A DNA stretch of 9,719 nt from Candidatus Omnitrophota bacterium (GCA_016928375.1 JAFGKX010000050.1:1-9719); one strand, 5' to 3'. Positions 1 through 6,620 are shown, counted from the first letter of the stretch. Made by a program: numbers and translations. The notes: generated from the letters alone by a model not told the origin.

Positions 1-33
1 ACAGGACAATTCTAAATCGTTAAAAACAGGACA
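1..33. repeat. Two direct ACAGGACA repeats, possible insertion-sequence end
   Basis: ACAGGACA occurs at 1-8 and again at 26-33, 25 bp apart, and each copy is followed by a similar AT-rich tail (attcTAAA and ttttAAAA). Repeated short motifs of this kind are typical of the termini of IS elements with integrase-type transposases, which bind several tandem sites at each end. If so, the element body lies to the left of the window and the glycosyltransferase is its chromosomal neighbour. No transposase is visible, and a chance repeat in AT-rich DNA is possible. Confidence 0.35.
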
Positions 34-68
34 TTTTAAAATCTGGTTGACATATTAATTTTTTATTC

Positions 69-97
69 TTGATTAGCCATTTCGTTTGTAGTATTAT
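69..97 (+). promoter_or_regulatory. Candidate sigma70 promoter of the glycosyltransferase operon
   Basis: TTGATT at 69-74 (4/6 to TTGACA) and TATTAT at 92-97 (5/6 to TATAAT) are separated by exactly 17 bp. Transcription would start near 104, just before a Shine-Dalgarno AAGGA at 107-111 that sits 7 nt from the ATG at 119. A perfect TTGACA at 47-52 has no -10 at the right distance and may belong to the suspected IS end. The call rests on motif matching in AT-rich DNA. Confidence 0.45.
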
Positions 98-118
98 GAA
101 AACAAAAAGGAAATAAGC

Positions 119-1255
119 ATGAATTACACGCCCTTTGTGTCTATTATCATTCCGGTAAGAAATGCCGCAAGAACCATAGACAAGACATTTGAATACCTGT
201 TTAATGTCGATTATCCGCGCGACAAATGGGAAATAGTCATAGCTGACGGCGGAAGCACAGACGATACATTAAAAGTAATAGCAGCCGCGCAGAAAAAATA
301 TTCGTTCATAAAACTAGTCAAGATAGAGAATTGCCCTTCACCGGCGTTTGCCAGAAATAAAGCGCTAGATGAGGTATCGGGAGAGTTTATATTCTTTACG
401 GACGGGGATTGCGCGCCGTGCAAGGAATGGATTACGGAGATACTGAAGCACTTCGAGAGAGACGAAAAGCTAGGCGTAGTCGGCGGAGAAATATACACAT
501 TAAGAGTAGACCCCGACAACTTAACCGAGGCATGGTGCGAACATTTTAAGTTTAATATGGTATCTCCCAGGTATGGGTTTATAAAAGAAGGTTATTTCCC
601 TGAATTAAGCGACAGGCATCCGACGCAGATAGCGGGGCACAGGGCTTATTTTTTCGTGACTGCAAATGTGGCGTACCGCAAAAAAGCCATAGACTCCGCA
701 AGCGCAAGGTTCTGGGAGCACAAGACCGGAGAAGATATGGATTTTTGTATGCAAATACGTAATGCCGGCTGGAAATTATATTTTGCGCCAAAAGCCAAAG
801 TTGACCATATGCACAGGGCTACCCCCGAAGCGCTTTTAAAGGTATGGGTGACATACGGCATAGCTCATCCGCCGCTTCTGGCAAAATACAGCACTAGCCA
901 CATGGAGATAGTGTTTCAATTCTTGAAAAAATCCCCCATAATTACGATCCCATTTCCTATAAGAGGTTTTATATATCTTGGAAATTTTCATATGATGCAT
1001 ATATTTGGTTTAGCCAGTTTGATATTTTTGATCTTGGCCCTGTTTAATTCATCGTTATGGTTATTTTTTATAATATCTCTCGCTCTTACGGGTTATTTCA
1101 AATACCAGTATATTAAATGGTGTTTTTATATGGAGCCCAAAAAAAATCTTCTTACCTGGTGTAAAATGAAATACCTGACCAATTTGATGTTCAGCGTAGG
1201 CGCGCTGAAAGGCTCAAGAAAATATAAAACATTCTGCATAGAACCAAGCTTTTAA
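119..1255 (+). CDS. Family 2 glycosyltransferase with C-terminal membrane segments
   Basis: This 378-residue protein is a GT-A fold family 2 glycosyltransferase that probably adds a sugar from a nucleotide-sugar donor to an envelope glycan or lipid-linked acceptor on the cytoplasmic face. The opening strand (VSIIIPVRNAARTI) and DGGSTDDT at 43-50 form the nucleotide-binding part. DGD at 95-97 is the metal-binding DxD equivalent. GED at 204-206, followed by R..GW...Y.P.A.V.H up to about 230, is the acceptor-side motif with the catalytic-base region. Two hydrophobic stretches (about 295-309 and 312-327) should anchor the C-terminus in the membrane. The start is supported by AAGGA 7 nt upstream. 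The DUF3047 gene follows after 4 bp, so co-transcription is very likely. The exact sugar and acceptor cannot be read from the sequence. Confidence 0.9.
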   Translation: MNYTPFVSIIIPVRNAARTIDKTFEYLFNVDYPRDKWEIVIADGGSTDDTLKVIAAAQKKYSFIKLVKIENCPSPAFARNKALDEVSGEFIFFTDGDCAPCKEWITEILKHFERDEKLGVVGGEIYTLRVDPDNLTEAWCEHFKFNMVSPRYGFIKEGYFPELSDRHPTQIAGHRAYFFVTANVAYRKKAIDSASARFWEHKTGEDMDFCMQIRNAGWKLYFAPKAKVDHMHRATPEALLKVWVTYGIAHPPLLAKYSTSHMEIVFQFLKKSPIITIPFPIRGFIYLGNFHMMHIFGLASLIFLILALFNSSLWLFFIISLALTGYFKYQYIKWCFYMEPKKNLLTWCKMKYLTNLMFSVGALKGSRKYKTFCIEPSF

Positions 1256-1259
1256 AAAA

Positions 1260-1946
1260 ATGCCTAAGTTAAAAATTTTATCTATAGCTGCTGTATTTAT
1301 AATATTGTTGGGCTATGTCTTTGTTTCCGCGGCGGAACTACCGAAGTGGTTTCCGTTTAAGAAAAAAGATTCGCTTAATGAATGGGAAGAAAAGATATTC
1401 AAGGGCAGGGTCCTTTATTCGGTGAAAGCAACAAAAACCGACGGATACTTATCCGCAATCAGTAAAAACGCGGCTTCCGGAATTTTTTACCGCATAAGAT
1501 TTAATCCCAAAAAGACCCCTTTGGTCAGCTGGAAATGGAAGGTTGTAAAATTTCCCGAGGCATCTAAGGTCAAGCTTGTCGTAGACAGTGAGTGGATAGA
1601 AAAAGATGACTATGCCGCAAGGTTTTATGTAATATTTCCGAAACTTGCGTTCAATCTGACCAAGACGCTCGAATATGTATGGGACAAGCAGGTGCCCAAA
1701 GGCACAATTCTTACAAGCCCATATTATAAAAATATAAAGATTATAGTACTTGAATCAGGCAGGGAGCATATTAACAGATGGGTTCTCGAGAAAAGAAACA
1801 TATATGATGATTTTAAGCAGGCATTCGGCCTGGAACCGGGAGAAGCCGGCGCTATAGCTATTATGACCGATACGGATGATACTGCCAGTACTGCAGAGGC
1901 GTATTATGACGAAATAAGAGTGGGGTATAAAAATGGAACAGAATAG
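1260..1946 (+). CDS. DUF3047 family protein, probably exported
   Basis: The 228-residue product matches DUF3047 by its signature blocks: P-L-V-S-W-K-W-K-V at 87-95, DDYAARFYV at 116-124, the YVW and SPYY region at 139-156, W..EKRN-Y-D-F around 174-185, MTDTDDT at 202-208 and AYYDEI at 214-219. Residues 1-25 form a basic start, a hydrophobic core and a V-S-A-A end, consistent with a signal peptide, so the mature protein probably works outside the cytoplasmic membrane. The biochemical function of DUF3047 is not established; the conserved acidic blocks suggest a beta-rich ligand- or carbohydrate-binding fold, but that is inference. It begins 4 bp after the glycosyltransferase with no clear Shine-Dalgarno, suggesting translational coupling, and its 3' end overlaps the next start by 14 bp. 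The grouping with a glycosyltransferase hints at a role in envelope glycan processing. Confidence 0.85.
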   Translation: MPKLKILSIAAVFIILLGYVFVSAAELPKWFPFKKKDSLNEWEEKIFKGRVLYSVKATKTDGYLSAISKNAASGIFYRIRFNPKKTPLVSWKWKVVKFPEASKVKLVVDSEWIEKDDYAARFYVIFPKLAFNLTKTLEYVWDKQVPKGTILTSPYYKNIKIIVLESGREHINRWVLEKRNIYDDFKQAFGLEPGEAGAIAIMTDTDDTASTAEAYYDEIRVGYKNGTE

Positions 1947-2343
1947 AAGAAAAAATAAAATTATACAGGGCCCTATACAGAAAAAGCTGCTGCTTCTGGT
2001 GTTCTTTGCAGCGGTAATACCCGCAGGCATAATAACAGTATGCCTGTATTACCTGATATTTAATTTACTCGCATGGCAGATAGGAATTCCTGAGGCAGTC
2101 GCGTATAACCTGATACCGGTAGCGCAAAAAGTAAATCTTATCATTATGATAACTATACCGATAGCTTTAATAATAATCTGGGTTATAGCGCTTGAGCTGT
2201 CGCACAGAATAGCGGGGCCGATATACCGGCTGGAGAAAGACCTCGATGCCATAATAGCAGGCACAAAAAAAGGCCCTATACAGCTTCGTAAAAATGATTT
2301 ACTTAAAGAATTAGCGGATAAAATAAATAAAGCGATACGTTAA
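1933..2343 (+). CDS. Small two-TM protein with a HAMP-like C-terminal segment
   Basis: The 136-residue product has a basic N-terminus, a transmembrane helix at about 19-45, a second at about 67-88, and a cytoplasmic tail (89-136) that reads like a HAMP linker: HRIAGPIYRLEKDLDAI, then a short connector, then LRKNDLLKELADKIN. No kinase, methyl-accepting or cyclase output domain follows, so the protein ends where a sensor would normally continue. Stand-alone proteins of this kind with an H-R-I-A-G-P-[IL]-[YF] core are common in uncultured bacteria and of unknown role. It may act as a membrane adaptor or partner of a separate signalling or envelope protein. The ORF starts inside the DUF3047 gene (14-bp overlap) behind GGGG at 1922-1925, which could serve as a weak ribosome site. 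Its stop shares TTAA with the convergent helicase gene. Confidence 0.75.
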   Translation: MEQNRRKNKIIQGPIQKKLLLLVFFAAVIPAGIITVCLYYLIFNLLAWQIGIPEAVAYNLIPVAQKVNLIIMITIPIALIIIWVIALELSHRIAGPIYRLEKDLDAIIAGTKKGPIQLRKNDLLKELADKINKAIR

Positions 2344-4241
2344 ATAGAGGCCCTTAGTTGTTTTTCGGCATCTATAATACCGTGATTGATCAGGCAAAGA
2401 GTATTTTTTATCTTTCCCTTAAGTTCCGTGGAATCGGAAGCTTTCATTATCTCGCGAAGTATCTGCAAACTCATCCTGAAATAGCGTATAATCTCTCCCT
2501 CGTCCGCATTCGTATAATGTAAAATTTTGTCGAATTTCTCATTGTTCATCCATGCGTCAAGGCATGGGCTTAAGTTATAATGATACTCCTTGCTCATCGG
2601 GTTTATTTTAAATTTCTTCTCGATCTTATGAACACCATACATCAGGCTTGTCGTTATATTGCACAGATTCTTTACCTTTTTATCGGGTTTTGCGTGCATA
2701 GCGCCTTTTCTCGGCTCATACACAAGCGCGAGGCACAGAGCCCCAAGCTCATACTCCGAAAGCCGTTCAAGCATGCCCCGCTCGTAAAATTCAGACAAAG
2801 GAAGTTCGTATCCGTATACCCTGCTCGCAAACTCGCCTTTTTGAGTAAGCTGATTTTGCCTTATGTAGCCTAATTCCTTCAGTATTTTTACTTTGTTGTG
2901 CAAAAGCTCCACAGCCTTATCCTGAATCTTCTTTCTTTCCTGGAAATAATGAAAGGACAAGGGGTAGATTTCATATAATTTCTCGTTATGCTTTCTGTAA
3001 AGATTGAGCAATGTGGCGTAAGAGGCATTGAACTTGCTCCATACTTCTTCAGGCGCGCCCCATACTATTCTTTTTAGTTCATGCGGCTCGATATAATTAG
3101 GATTGACCCTTATATACGTAAAACCTTCCAGGTCTATGCCGCGCCTTCCGCAGCGGCCTGCCATCTGATAAAAATCTCTTGTCTTAAGCGAGGCGTGAAA
3201 TCTTCCGTAGAATTTGCGCAGTTCATCTATAACAACCGTGCGCGCCGGCATATTTATACCTAACGCAAATGTTTCGGTGGTAAATATAACTTTTATAAGG
3301 CGGCTTGTAAAAAGCCTTTCTATGACTTCTTTAAGCGTAGGCAGCATGCCCGCGTGATGAAAAGCGACGCCTCTTTCGATTAAAGGCCTGACCGCTGCCG
3401 CGGCTTTTTCGTTTACCAAATCGAATCTCTTGCACAAACTATCATATAGATTTATTATTTTATGCTGTTCTTCCATGGATAAAAAATTGAAACTGCGCAT
3501 TTCATCGGCCAGGTATTCGCATCGCCTGCGGCTGAACGAAAAATAAATACACGGCATCTTGTCGTTTTCAAAAAGATACCTTATCAGAGAATCAGCCCTG
3601 TTTGGCCTTAGGTGTTGTTTTTTGAATGAAATCCTATTCGGATGATCCAGTATTTTTCCGTTTGCCTGATAGAAAATATGCAGCGGAACCGGGCGCTTGT
3701 CCTCGGTTACGATTTTAACCGGCGCTTTATGTATTGCCTGTATCCAGCCGGCAAATTCGCTTATATTGGGTATAGTTGCCGAAAGCCCTAAAATTTTCAT
3801 ATGGGCAGGCAAAAATATCAGAGATTCCTCCCACACGCTGCCGCGCTCGTAATCATCAAGGTAATGTATCTCGTCGAATATTATCCAGGAATACTTATCC
3901 AAAGAACGCGGTTCATCCAGCACCTTATTATGAAATATCTCCGTAGTCATAATAAGCACCGGCGCATCGGGATTTATATTTACGTCGCCGGTTAAAATAC
4001 CTATTTTATCCGGAAACTTCTCGGTAAAGTCCCTGAATTTTTGGTTAGAAAGCGCTTTTATCGGGGCGGTATAGATTACGCAGCTGTTGTTGGATATGCA
4101 GTCTGTAATTATATATTCCGCAATTGCTGTTTTTCCGCTTCCGGTAGGCGCTGAGACAATAACGGAAAAACCGGCCTTGATATATTCTATAGCTTTTTGT
4201 TGAAATAAATCGTAAATCATAGTATTATCATTATATAACAT
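2340..4241 (-). CDS. Ski2/HelY-like DExH-box RNA helicase
   Basis: This is a superfamily 2 helicase of the Ski2/Mtr4/HelY type, which threads and unwinds structured RNA using ATP. Visible motifs by residue are Q-like FQQKAI at 13-18, Walker A APTGSGKT at 31-38, motif Ia TAPIKALSNQKF at 58-69, DEIH at 123-126, SAT at 154-156, AFHHAGM at 293-299, TTETFALGINMPA at 321-333, and motif VI QMAGRCGRRGID at 359-370. A helical C-terminal region of about 250 residues resembles the winged-helix/ratchet part. At 633 residues it is far shorter than bacterial HelY or eukaryotic Mtr4, and I see no arch/KOW insertion. Two starts are possible: ATG at 4241, or ATG at 4220 (residue 8, M-I-Y-D). A perfect minus-strand TATAAT at 4235-4230 would put the transcript start only a few bases before 4220, so I favour 4220 with a nearly leaderless mRNA. 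Neither start has a Shine-Dalgarno. The divergent neighbour encodes an rRNA methyltransferase, which fits an RNA-processing or ribosome-assembly role. Confidence 0.92.
   Translation of the reverse strand: MLYNDNTMIYDLFQQKAIEYIKAGFSVIVSAPTGSGKTAIAEYIITDCISNNSCVIYTAPIKALSNQKFRDFTEKFPDKIGILTGDVNINPDAPVLIMTTEIFHNKVLDEPRSLDKYSWIIFDEIHYLDDYERGSVWEESLIFLPAHMKILGLSATIPNISEFAGWIQAIHKAPVKIVTEDKRPVPLHIFYQANGKILDHPNRISFKKQHLRPNRADSLIRYLFENDKMPCIYFSFSRRRCEYLADEMRSFNFLSMEEQHKIINLYDSLCKRFDLVNEKAAAAVRPLIERGVAFHHAGMLPTLKEVIERLFTSRLIKVIFTTETFALGINMPARTVVIDELRKFYGRFHASLKTRDFYQMAGRCGRRGIDLEGFTYIRVNPNYIEPHELKRIVWGAPEEVWSKFNASYATLLNLYRKHNEKLYEIYPLSFHYFQERKKIQDKAVELLHNKVKILKELGYIRQNQLTQKGEFASRVYGYELPLSEFYERGMLERLSEYELGALCLALVYEPRKGAMHAKPDKKVKNLCNITTSLMYGVHKIEKKFKINPMSKEYHYNLSPCLDAWMNNEKFDKILHYTNADEGEIIRYFRMSLQILREIMKASDSTELKGKIKNTLCLINHGIIDAEKQLRASI
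4200..4228 (+). promoter_or_regulatory. Candidate promoter for the rRNA methyltransferase gene, inside the helicase 5' end
   Basis: TTGAAA at 4200-4205 (5/6) and TATTAT at 4223-4228 (5/6) are spaced by 17 bp. The predicted start near 4235 gives a leader of about 19 nt to the ATG at 4254, with no recognisable Shine-Dalgarno. The -35 box lies within the coding part of the opposite-strand helicase, so the sequence has to serve both roles. Confidence 0.5.
4230..4235 (-). promoter_or_regulatory. Minus-strand -10 box (TATAAT) for the helicase gene
   Basis: Read on the minus strand, 4235-4230 is a perfect TATAAT. The -35 region at the normal distance (about 4253-4258, TTCATT) is poor. Initiation 6-8 bases downstream falls at about 4222-4224, immediately before the ATG at 4220. 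This box lies back-to-back with the plus-strand -10 at 4223-4228, so polymerase binding for the two genes should be mutually exclusive. Confidence 0.4.
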
Positions 4242-4253
4242 TAATGAAATAAA

Positions 4254-5423
4254 ATGAATGAAAATCGTGCCATATTAAAAAAGGGAAAAGACAAGCCTGT
4301 AAAAAATCGCCATCACTGGATTTTCTCCGGCGCCATAAAGCATCTGCCTGATTTTGAAAACGGCAGCGTGCTTGATATCTACAGCGCTGAAAATGAATTC
4401 CTGGGGCAGGGGTATTTCAATAAAAAAACTTCTATAGCCGCGAGAATGATAAGCTTCGATGACAGGCCTGTTGGCGGGGTAATAAAGGAAAACATACTAA
4501 AGGCCATCGAGTGCCGCAGTAAATTTTTCAACAAAGACACTAACGCATACCGCCTGGTTAACGGCGAAGGGGATTTTCTGCCAGGGCTTATAGTAGACAA
4601 ATACAACGGCGTACTTGTTGTGCAAATTTCTACCCTGGGCATGGAGAAGCTTAAAAATATTGTCATAGATATTCTGGTTGATGCCCTGCGCCCTGAATGT
4701 ATTTATGAAAAATCGGATATTCCGTCCAGGCGGCAGGAGGGCATGGATGATTATACGGCTGTTTTATATGGGCAATTACCGGATGCTCTCGAAATACTCG
4801 AGAACGGGCTGCGTTTTATCATAGATATAAAAAACTGCCAGAAAACCGGATTTTTCCTGGATCAGAGGGAAACAAGAAACCTTACGGGCGCATTTGCCAA
4901 AAACAAAAAGGTGCTTAATTGTTTTTCTTATACAGGTGCTTTTTCCGTATACGCCTTAAAAGGCGCTGCGGTAAGTGTTGACTCCGTAGATGAACAGAAA
5001 AGCGTTTTGGAACTGGCGAAAAAGAATTTACAGCTTAATGGTTTCGATGCCGATACAAACAAATTTTACGCTGCGGATGTATTCGAATTTCTGCGCAGGG
5101 ATATACCTGCTTACGATTTTATAATATTGGACCCCCCGGCGTTTGCCAAGAGAAAAACCGATGTTGTAGCGGCATGCCGCGGCTACAAAGATATAAACCG
5201 GCTGGCAATGCAAAATATCTCTGCCGGAGGGCTGCTGCTTACATGCTCTTGCTCTTTTTTTGTAAATGAGGGGCTGTTTCAGAAAGTCATATTTGAGGCA
5301 GCGAAAGACGCCGGAAGAAACGCCAGGATCATACAGAAACACCGGTTGGCTTATGACCATCCGATAAACATATATCACCCCGAAGGCGATTACTTAAAAA
5401 GTTTTTTACTTTATATCGACTAA
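4254..5423 (+). CDS. rlmI: RlmI-type class I SAM-dependent 23S rRNA cytosine-5 methyltransferase
   Basis: The 389-residue protein has the full RlmI (YccW) layout: an N-terminal PUA domain (about 1-75, with HHWIFSGAI and G-S-V-L-D-I-Y), a linker domain with RLVNGEGDFLPGLIVDKYNG at 100-119, and a Rossmann methyltransferase domain. Key motifs are DIKNCQKTGFFLDQR at 191-205, the SAM-binding LNCFSYTGAF at 221-230, the ribose-binding acidic VD at 242-243, DPP at 293-295, and TCSCS at 330-334 containing the cysteines expected for m5C chemistry. E. coli RlmI makes m5C1962 in 23S rRNA; the same target is likely here but not certain, as paralogues modify other sites. Length matches the family. It is divergently transcribed from an RNA helicase and lacks an obvious Shine-Dalgarno. 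The next gene starts 18 bp downstream. Confidence 0.88.
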   Translation: MNENRAILKKGKDKPVKNRHHWIFSGAIKHLPDFENGSVLDIYSAENEFLGQGYFNKKTSIAARMISFDDRPVGGVIKENILKAIECRSKFFNKDTNAYRLVNGEGDFLPGLIVDKYNGVLVVQISTLGMEKLKNIVIDILVDALRPECIYEKSDIPSRRQEGMDDYTAVLYGQLPDALEILENGLRFIIDIKNCQKTGFFLDQRETRNLTGAFAKNKKVLNCFSYTGAFSVYALKGAAVSVDSVDEQKSVLELAKKNLQLNGFDADTNKFYAADVFEFLRRDIPAYDFIILDPPAFAKRKTDVVAACRGYKDINRLAMQNISAGGLLLTCSCSFFVNEGLFQKVIFEAAKDAGRNARIIQKHRLAYDHPINIYHPEGDYLKSFLLYID

Positions 5424-5431
5424 AACAAAAA

Positions 5432-5438
5432 GGGAGGT
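5432..5438 (+). promoter_or_regulatory. Strong Shine-Dalgarno of the small membrane protein gene
   Basis: GGGAGGT, with the GGAGG core ending 4 nt before the ATG at 5442, is one of the two strongest ribosome sites in the window. It decides the start of the downstream ORF. It contrasts with the absence of a site before the upstream methyltransferase gene, so the membrane protein may be translated more efficiently. Confidence 0.7.
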
Positions 5439-5441
5439 TGA

Positions 5442-5858
5442 ATGAGCGGTAAAAGATCTCGCGGATTAACAATATTCAGTTTCGCGCTGGTGGGAATCTC
5501 TATGATATTCATAAATATAGCCATAATGGCCAAGGCAACAGTGTCATTGTACGGAATAGAAAAGCCCATAAGTATAATAGCGGTGCTGGGGTGGCTTGTG
5601 CCCGCGCTTTTAGGGTTTGGATTATTAAGGCTAAATAATTTTTTCAGAATAACAACTATATGCATAAGCGCCCTGGTTATTATGTGGACGCCTGTCATGT
5701 TTTTTTATTTAAGAGGCACAATTGCGGCCAGAGAGGCAGGACTGCCTGTTTTTTCTAAATATGAATTTATAGATTTATTCCTGCTTCTATTCAGCATATA
5801 TTCAATATATTTTTTGAACCGGCCCAAGGTGAAAGAGCAATTTAAAGAGACTTTATAA
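5442..5858 (+). CDS. Small four-TM membrane protein of unknown function
   Basis: I do not recognise a family. The 138-residue product is very hydrophobic, with likely membrane helices at about 9-31, 42-63, 70-90 and 108-124, short loops, a basic N-terminus (SGKRSRG) and a charged C-terminal tail (RPKVKEQFKETL), suggesting both ends are cytoplasmic. It has no cysteine pair, conserved acidic or histidine cluster, or signature that would mark a transporter or enzyme. The ORF is supported by a strong Shine-Dalgarno and by its hydrophobic pattern. It lies 18 bp after the rRNA methyltransferase and is probably co-transcribed with it. Its last 17 bp overlap the end of the convergent nucleoside phosphorylase gene, so the two mRNAs are complementary at their 3' ends. 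Confidence 0.7.
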   Translation: MSGKRSRGLTIFSFALVGISMIFINIAIMAKATVSLYGIEKPISIIAVLGWLVPALLGFGLLRLNNFFRITTICISALVIMWTPVMFFYLRGTIAAREAGLPVFSKYEFIDLFLLLFSIYSIYFLNRPKVKEQFKETL

Positions 5859-6543
5859 ATCCGGTAAGCAGCCTTGCGGCATTTTGCGCGCAAGAAGACA
5901 GAGAAGCCTCATCTTCAAAGCCCAGCCCCTCATAAAACGGTTTTTCTTTTATGATATCGCTTACATATAAAACCGCCGCGGCTTTCCTGGATATAAAAGC
6001 AGCCGCGGAAAAAAGCGCGGAGCATTCCATATCAACCGCATCTATCCCGTTTTTTATAAAGTAATCAATATATCTTTCTTCCAGTTTTATGGAGCCAAGC
6101 GTGGCGCACGACACCTGTTTTATGGAAGCGCTATGAGAAATAAGTTTTTCACGCAGCCCCTTATCCGGATAAAAAACTTTTACTTTATGGTCTTTATGCA
6201 GCATATCGCTGAAGCTTTCGAAAGAATAACATTTATCAGGGCATATGATGCTTCCTATGCTTAATGGTTTTGCGGCTTTCACCAGGCCGCAGGAGCCGAA
6301 TAAAATAATATTTTCGCATTTTGTGCGTTCAAGATAAAGCGCGCAGTCTCCCAAAAGCGCGGTGCCTACACCGGTATAAATAAGGCTGAAATCCTCTTTT
6401 TGCGCGACGCCGTATAATTTTGCCTTTTTGACATTCTTTACGCCAAAGCCGCTCATCATATCCTTGTTTAAAAAAGGCACAAGCACGCAGGTGCTTTTTA
6501 TAGCGTCTTTATCTATTCCGAACAACAGCTTAAAATCATCCAT
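5842..6543 (-). CDS. Nucleoside phosphorylase / nucleosidase family protein (PNP_UDP_1)
   Basis: The 233-residue protein belongs to the purine nucleoside phosphorylase / uridine phosphorylase / MTAN superfamily, which cleaves the N-glycosidic bond of nucleosides. Evidence includes TGVGTALLGD at 57-66, the FGSCGLV loop at 82-88, the ribose-binding V-D-M-E-C-S-A-L at 170-177 (family M-E-x-x-A type, E173), and V-S-D at 194-196, where the aspartate usually contacts the base. Length suits a single-domain member. Substrate (purine, uridine, MTA/SAH or futalosine) cannot be decided from motifs alone. The start is supported by AAAGGA at 6558-6553, 9 nt upstream, and by a near-consensus promoter. It is divergent from maf, whose product also handles nucleotides, and the two share a promoter region, suggesting nucleotide salvage or clean-up. 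No terminator separates it from the convergent membrane protein gene. Confidence 0.85.
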   Translation of the reverse strand: MDDFKLLFGIDKDAIKSTCVLVPFLNKDMMSGFGVKNVKKAKLYGVAQKEDFSLIYTGVGTALLGDCALYLERTKCENIILFGSCGLVKAAKPLSIGSIICPDKCYSFESFSDMLHKDHKVKVFYPDKGLREKLISHSASIKQVSCATLGSIKLEERYIDYFIKNGIDAVDMECSALFSAAAFISRKAAAVLYVSDIIKEKPFYEGLGFEDEASLSSCAQNAARLLTGFIKSL

Positions 6544-6559
6544 ATATCAATATCCTTTC

Positions 6560-6587
6560 TTGAATTTTCTTATTTTTATATTATAAT
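6560..6587 (+). promoter_or_regulatory. Candidate promoter of maf, sharing its -10 with the opposite strand
   Basis: TTGAAT at 6560-6565 (4/6) and TATAAT at 6582-6587 (6/6) are 16 bp apart. The -10 is part of the perfect 8-bp palindrome ATTATAAT at 6580-6587, which reads as TATAAT on both strands. Transcription would begin near 6595, followed by AAGGAGG at 6607-6613 before the ATG at 6621. Confidence 0.5.
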
Positions 6588-6608
6588 AATACTACCCATA
6601 AAGGTCAA
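6580..6608 (-). promoter_or_regulatory. Strong sigma70 promoter of the nucleoside phosphorylase gene
   Basis: On the minus strand, TTGACC (6608-6603, 5/6) and TATAAT (6585-6580, 6/6) are spaced by exactly 17 bp, the best promoter match I found in the window. Transcription should start near 6573, giving a leader of about 30 nt with AAAGGA before the ATG at 6543. The -35 box overlaps the maf Shine-Dalgarno on the other strand, and the -10 overlaps the maf -10. Confidence 0.65.
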
Positions 6609-6613
6609 GGAGG
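6607..6613 (+). promoter_or_regulatory. Consensus Shine-Dalgarno of maf
   Basis: AAGGAGG lies 7 nt before the ATG at 6621, an ideal site that fixes the maf start. Its first two bases also belong to the complement of the TTGACC -35 box of the divergent gene. Confidence 0.7.
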
Positions 6614-6620
6614 CAATTGA

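Noticed and set aside
47..52. Perfect TTGACA as the glycosyltransferase -35 box
   Set aside because: No acceptable -10 lies 16-18 bp downstream (69-76 reads TTGATTAG). The TTGATT/TATTAT pair at 69-97 is better spaced and better placed for the ATG.
579..861. 70- and 71-aa minus-strand ORFs inside the glycosyltransferase gene
   Set aside because: They are antisense shadows of a gene with clear GT2 motifs and lack ribosome sites.
2580..2873. 97-aa plus-strand ORF inside the helicase gene
   Set aside because: It is antisense to the conserved helicase C-terminal region, without a ribosome site or recognisable domain.
5028..5378. 116-aa minus-strand ORF inside the rRNA methyltransferase gene
   Set aside because: It lies fully antisense to a well-supported family member, has low-complexity, cysteine-rich content without motifs, and has no ribosome site.
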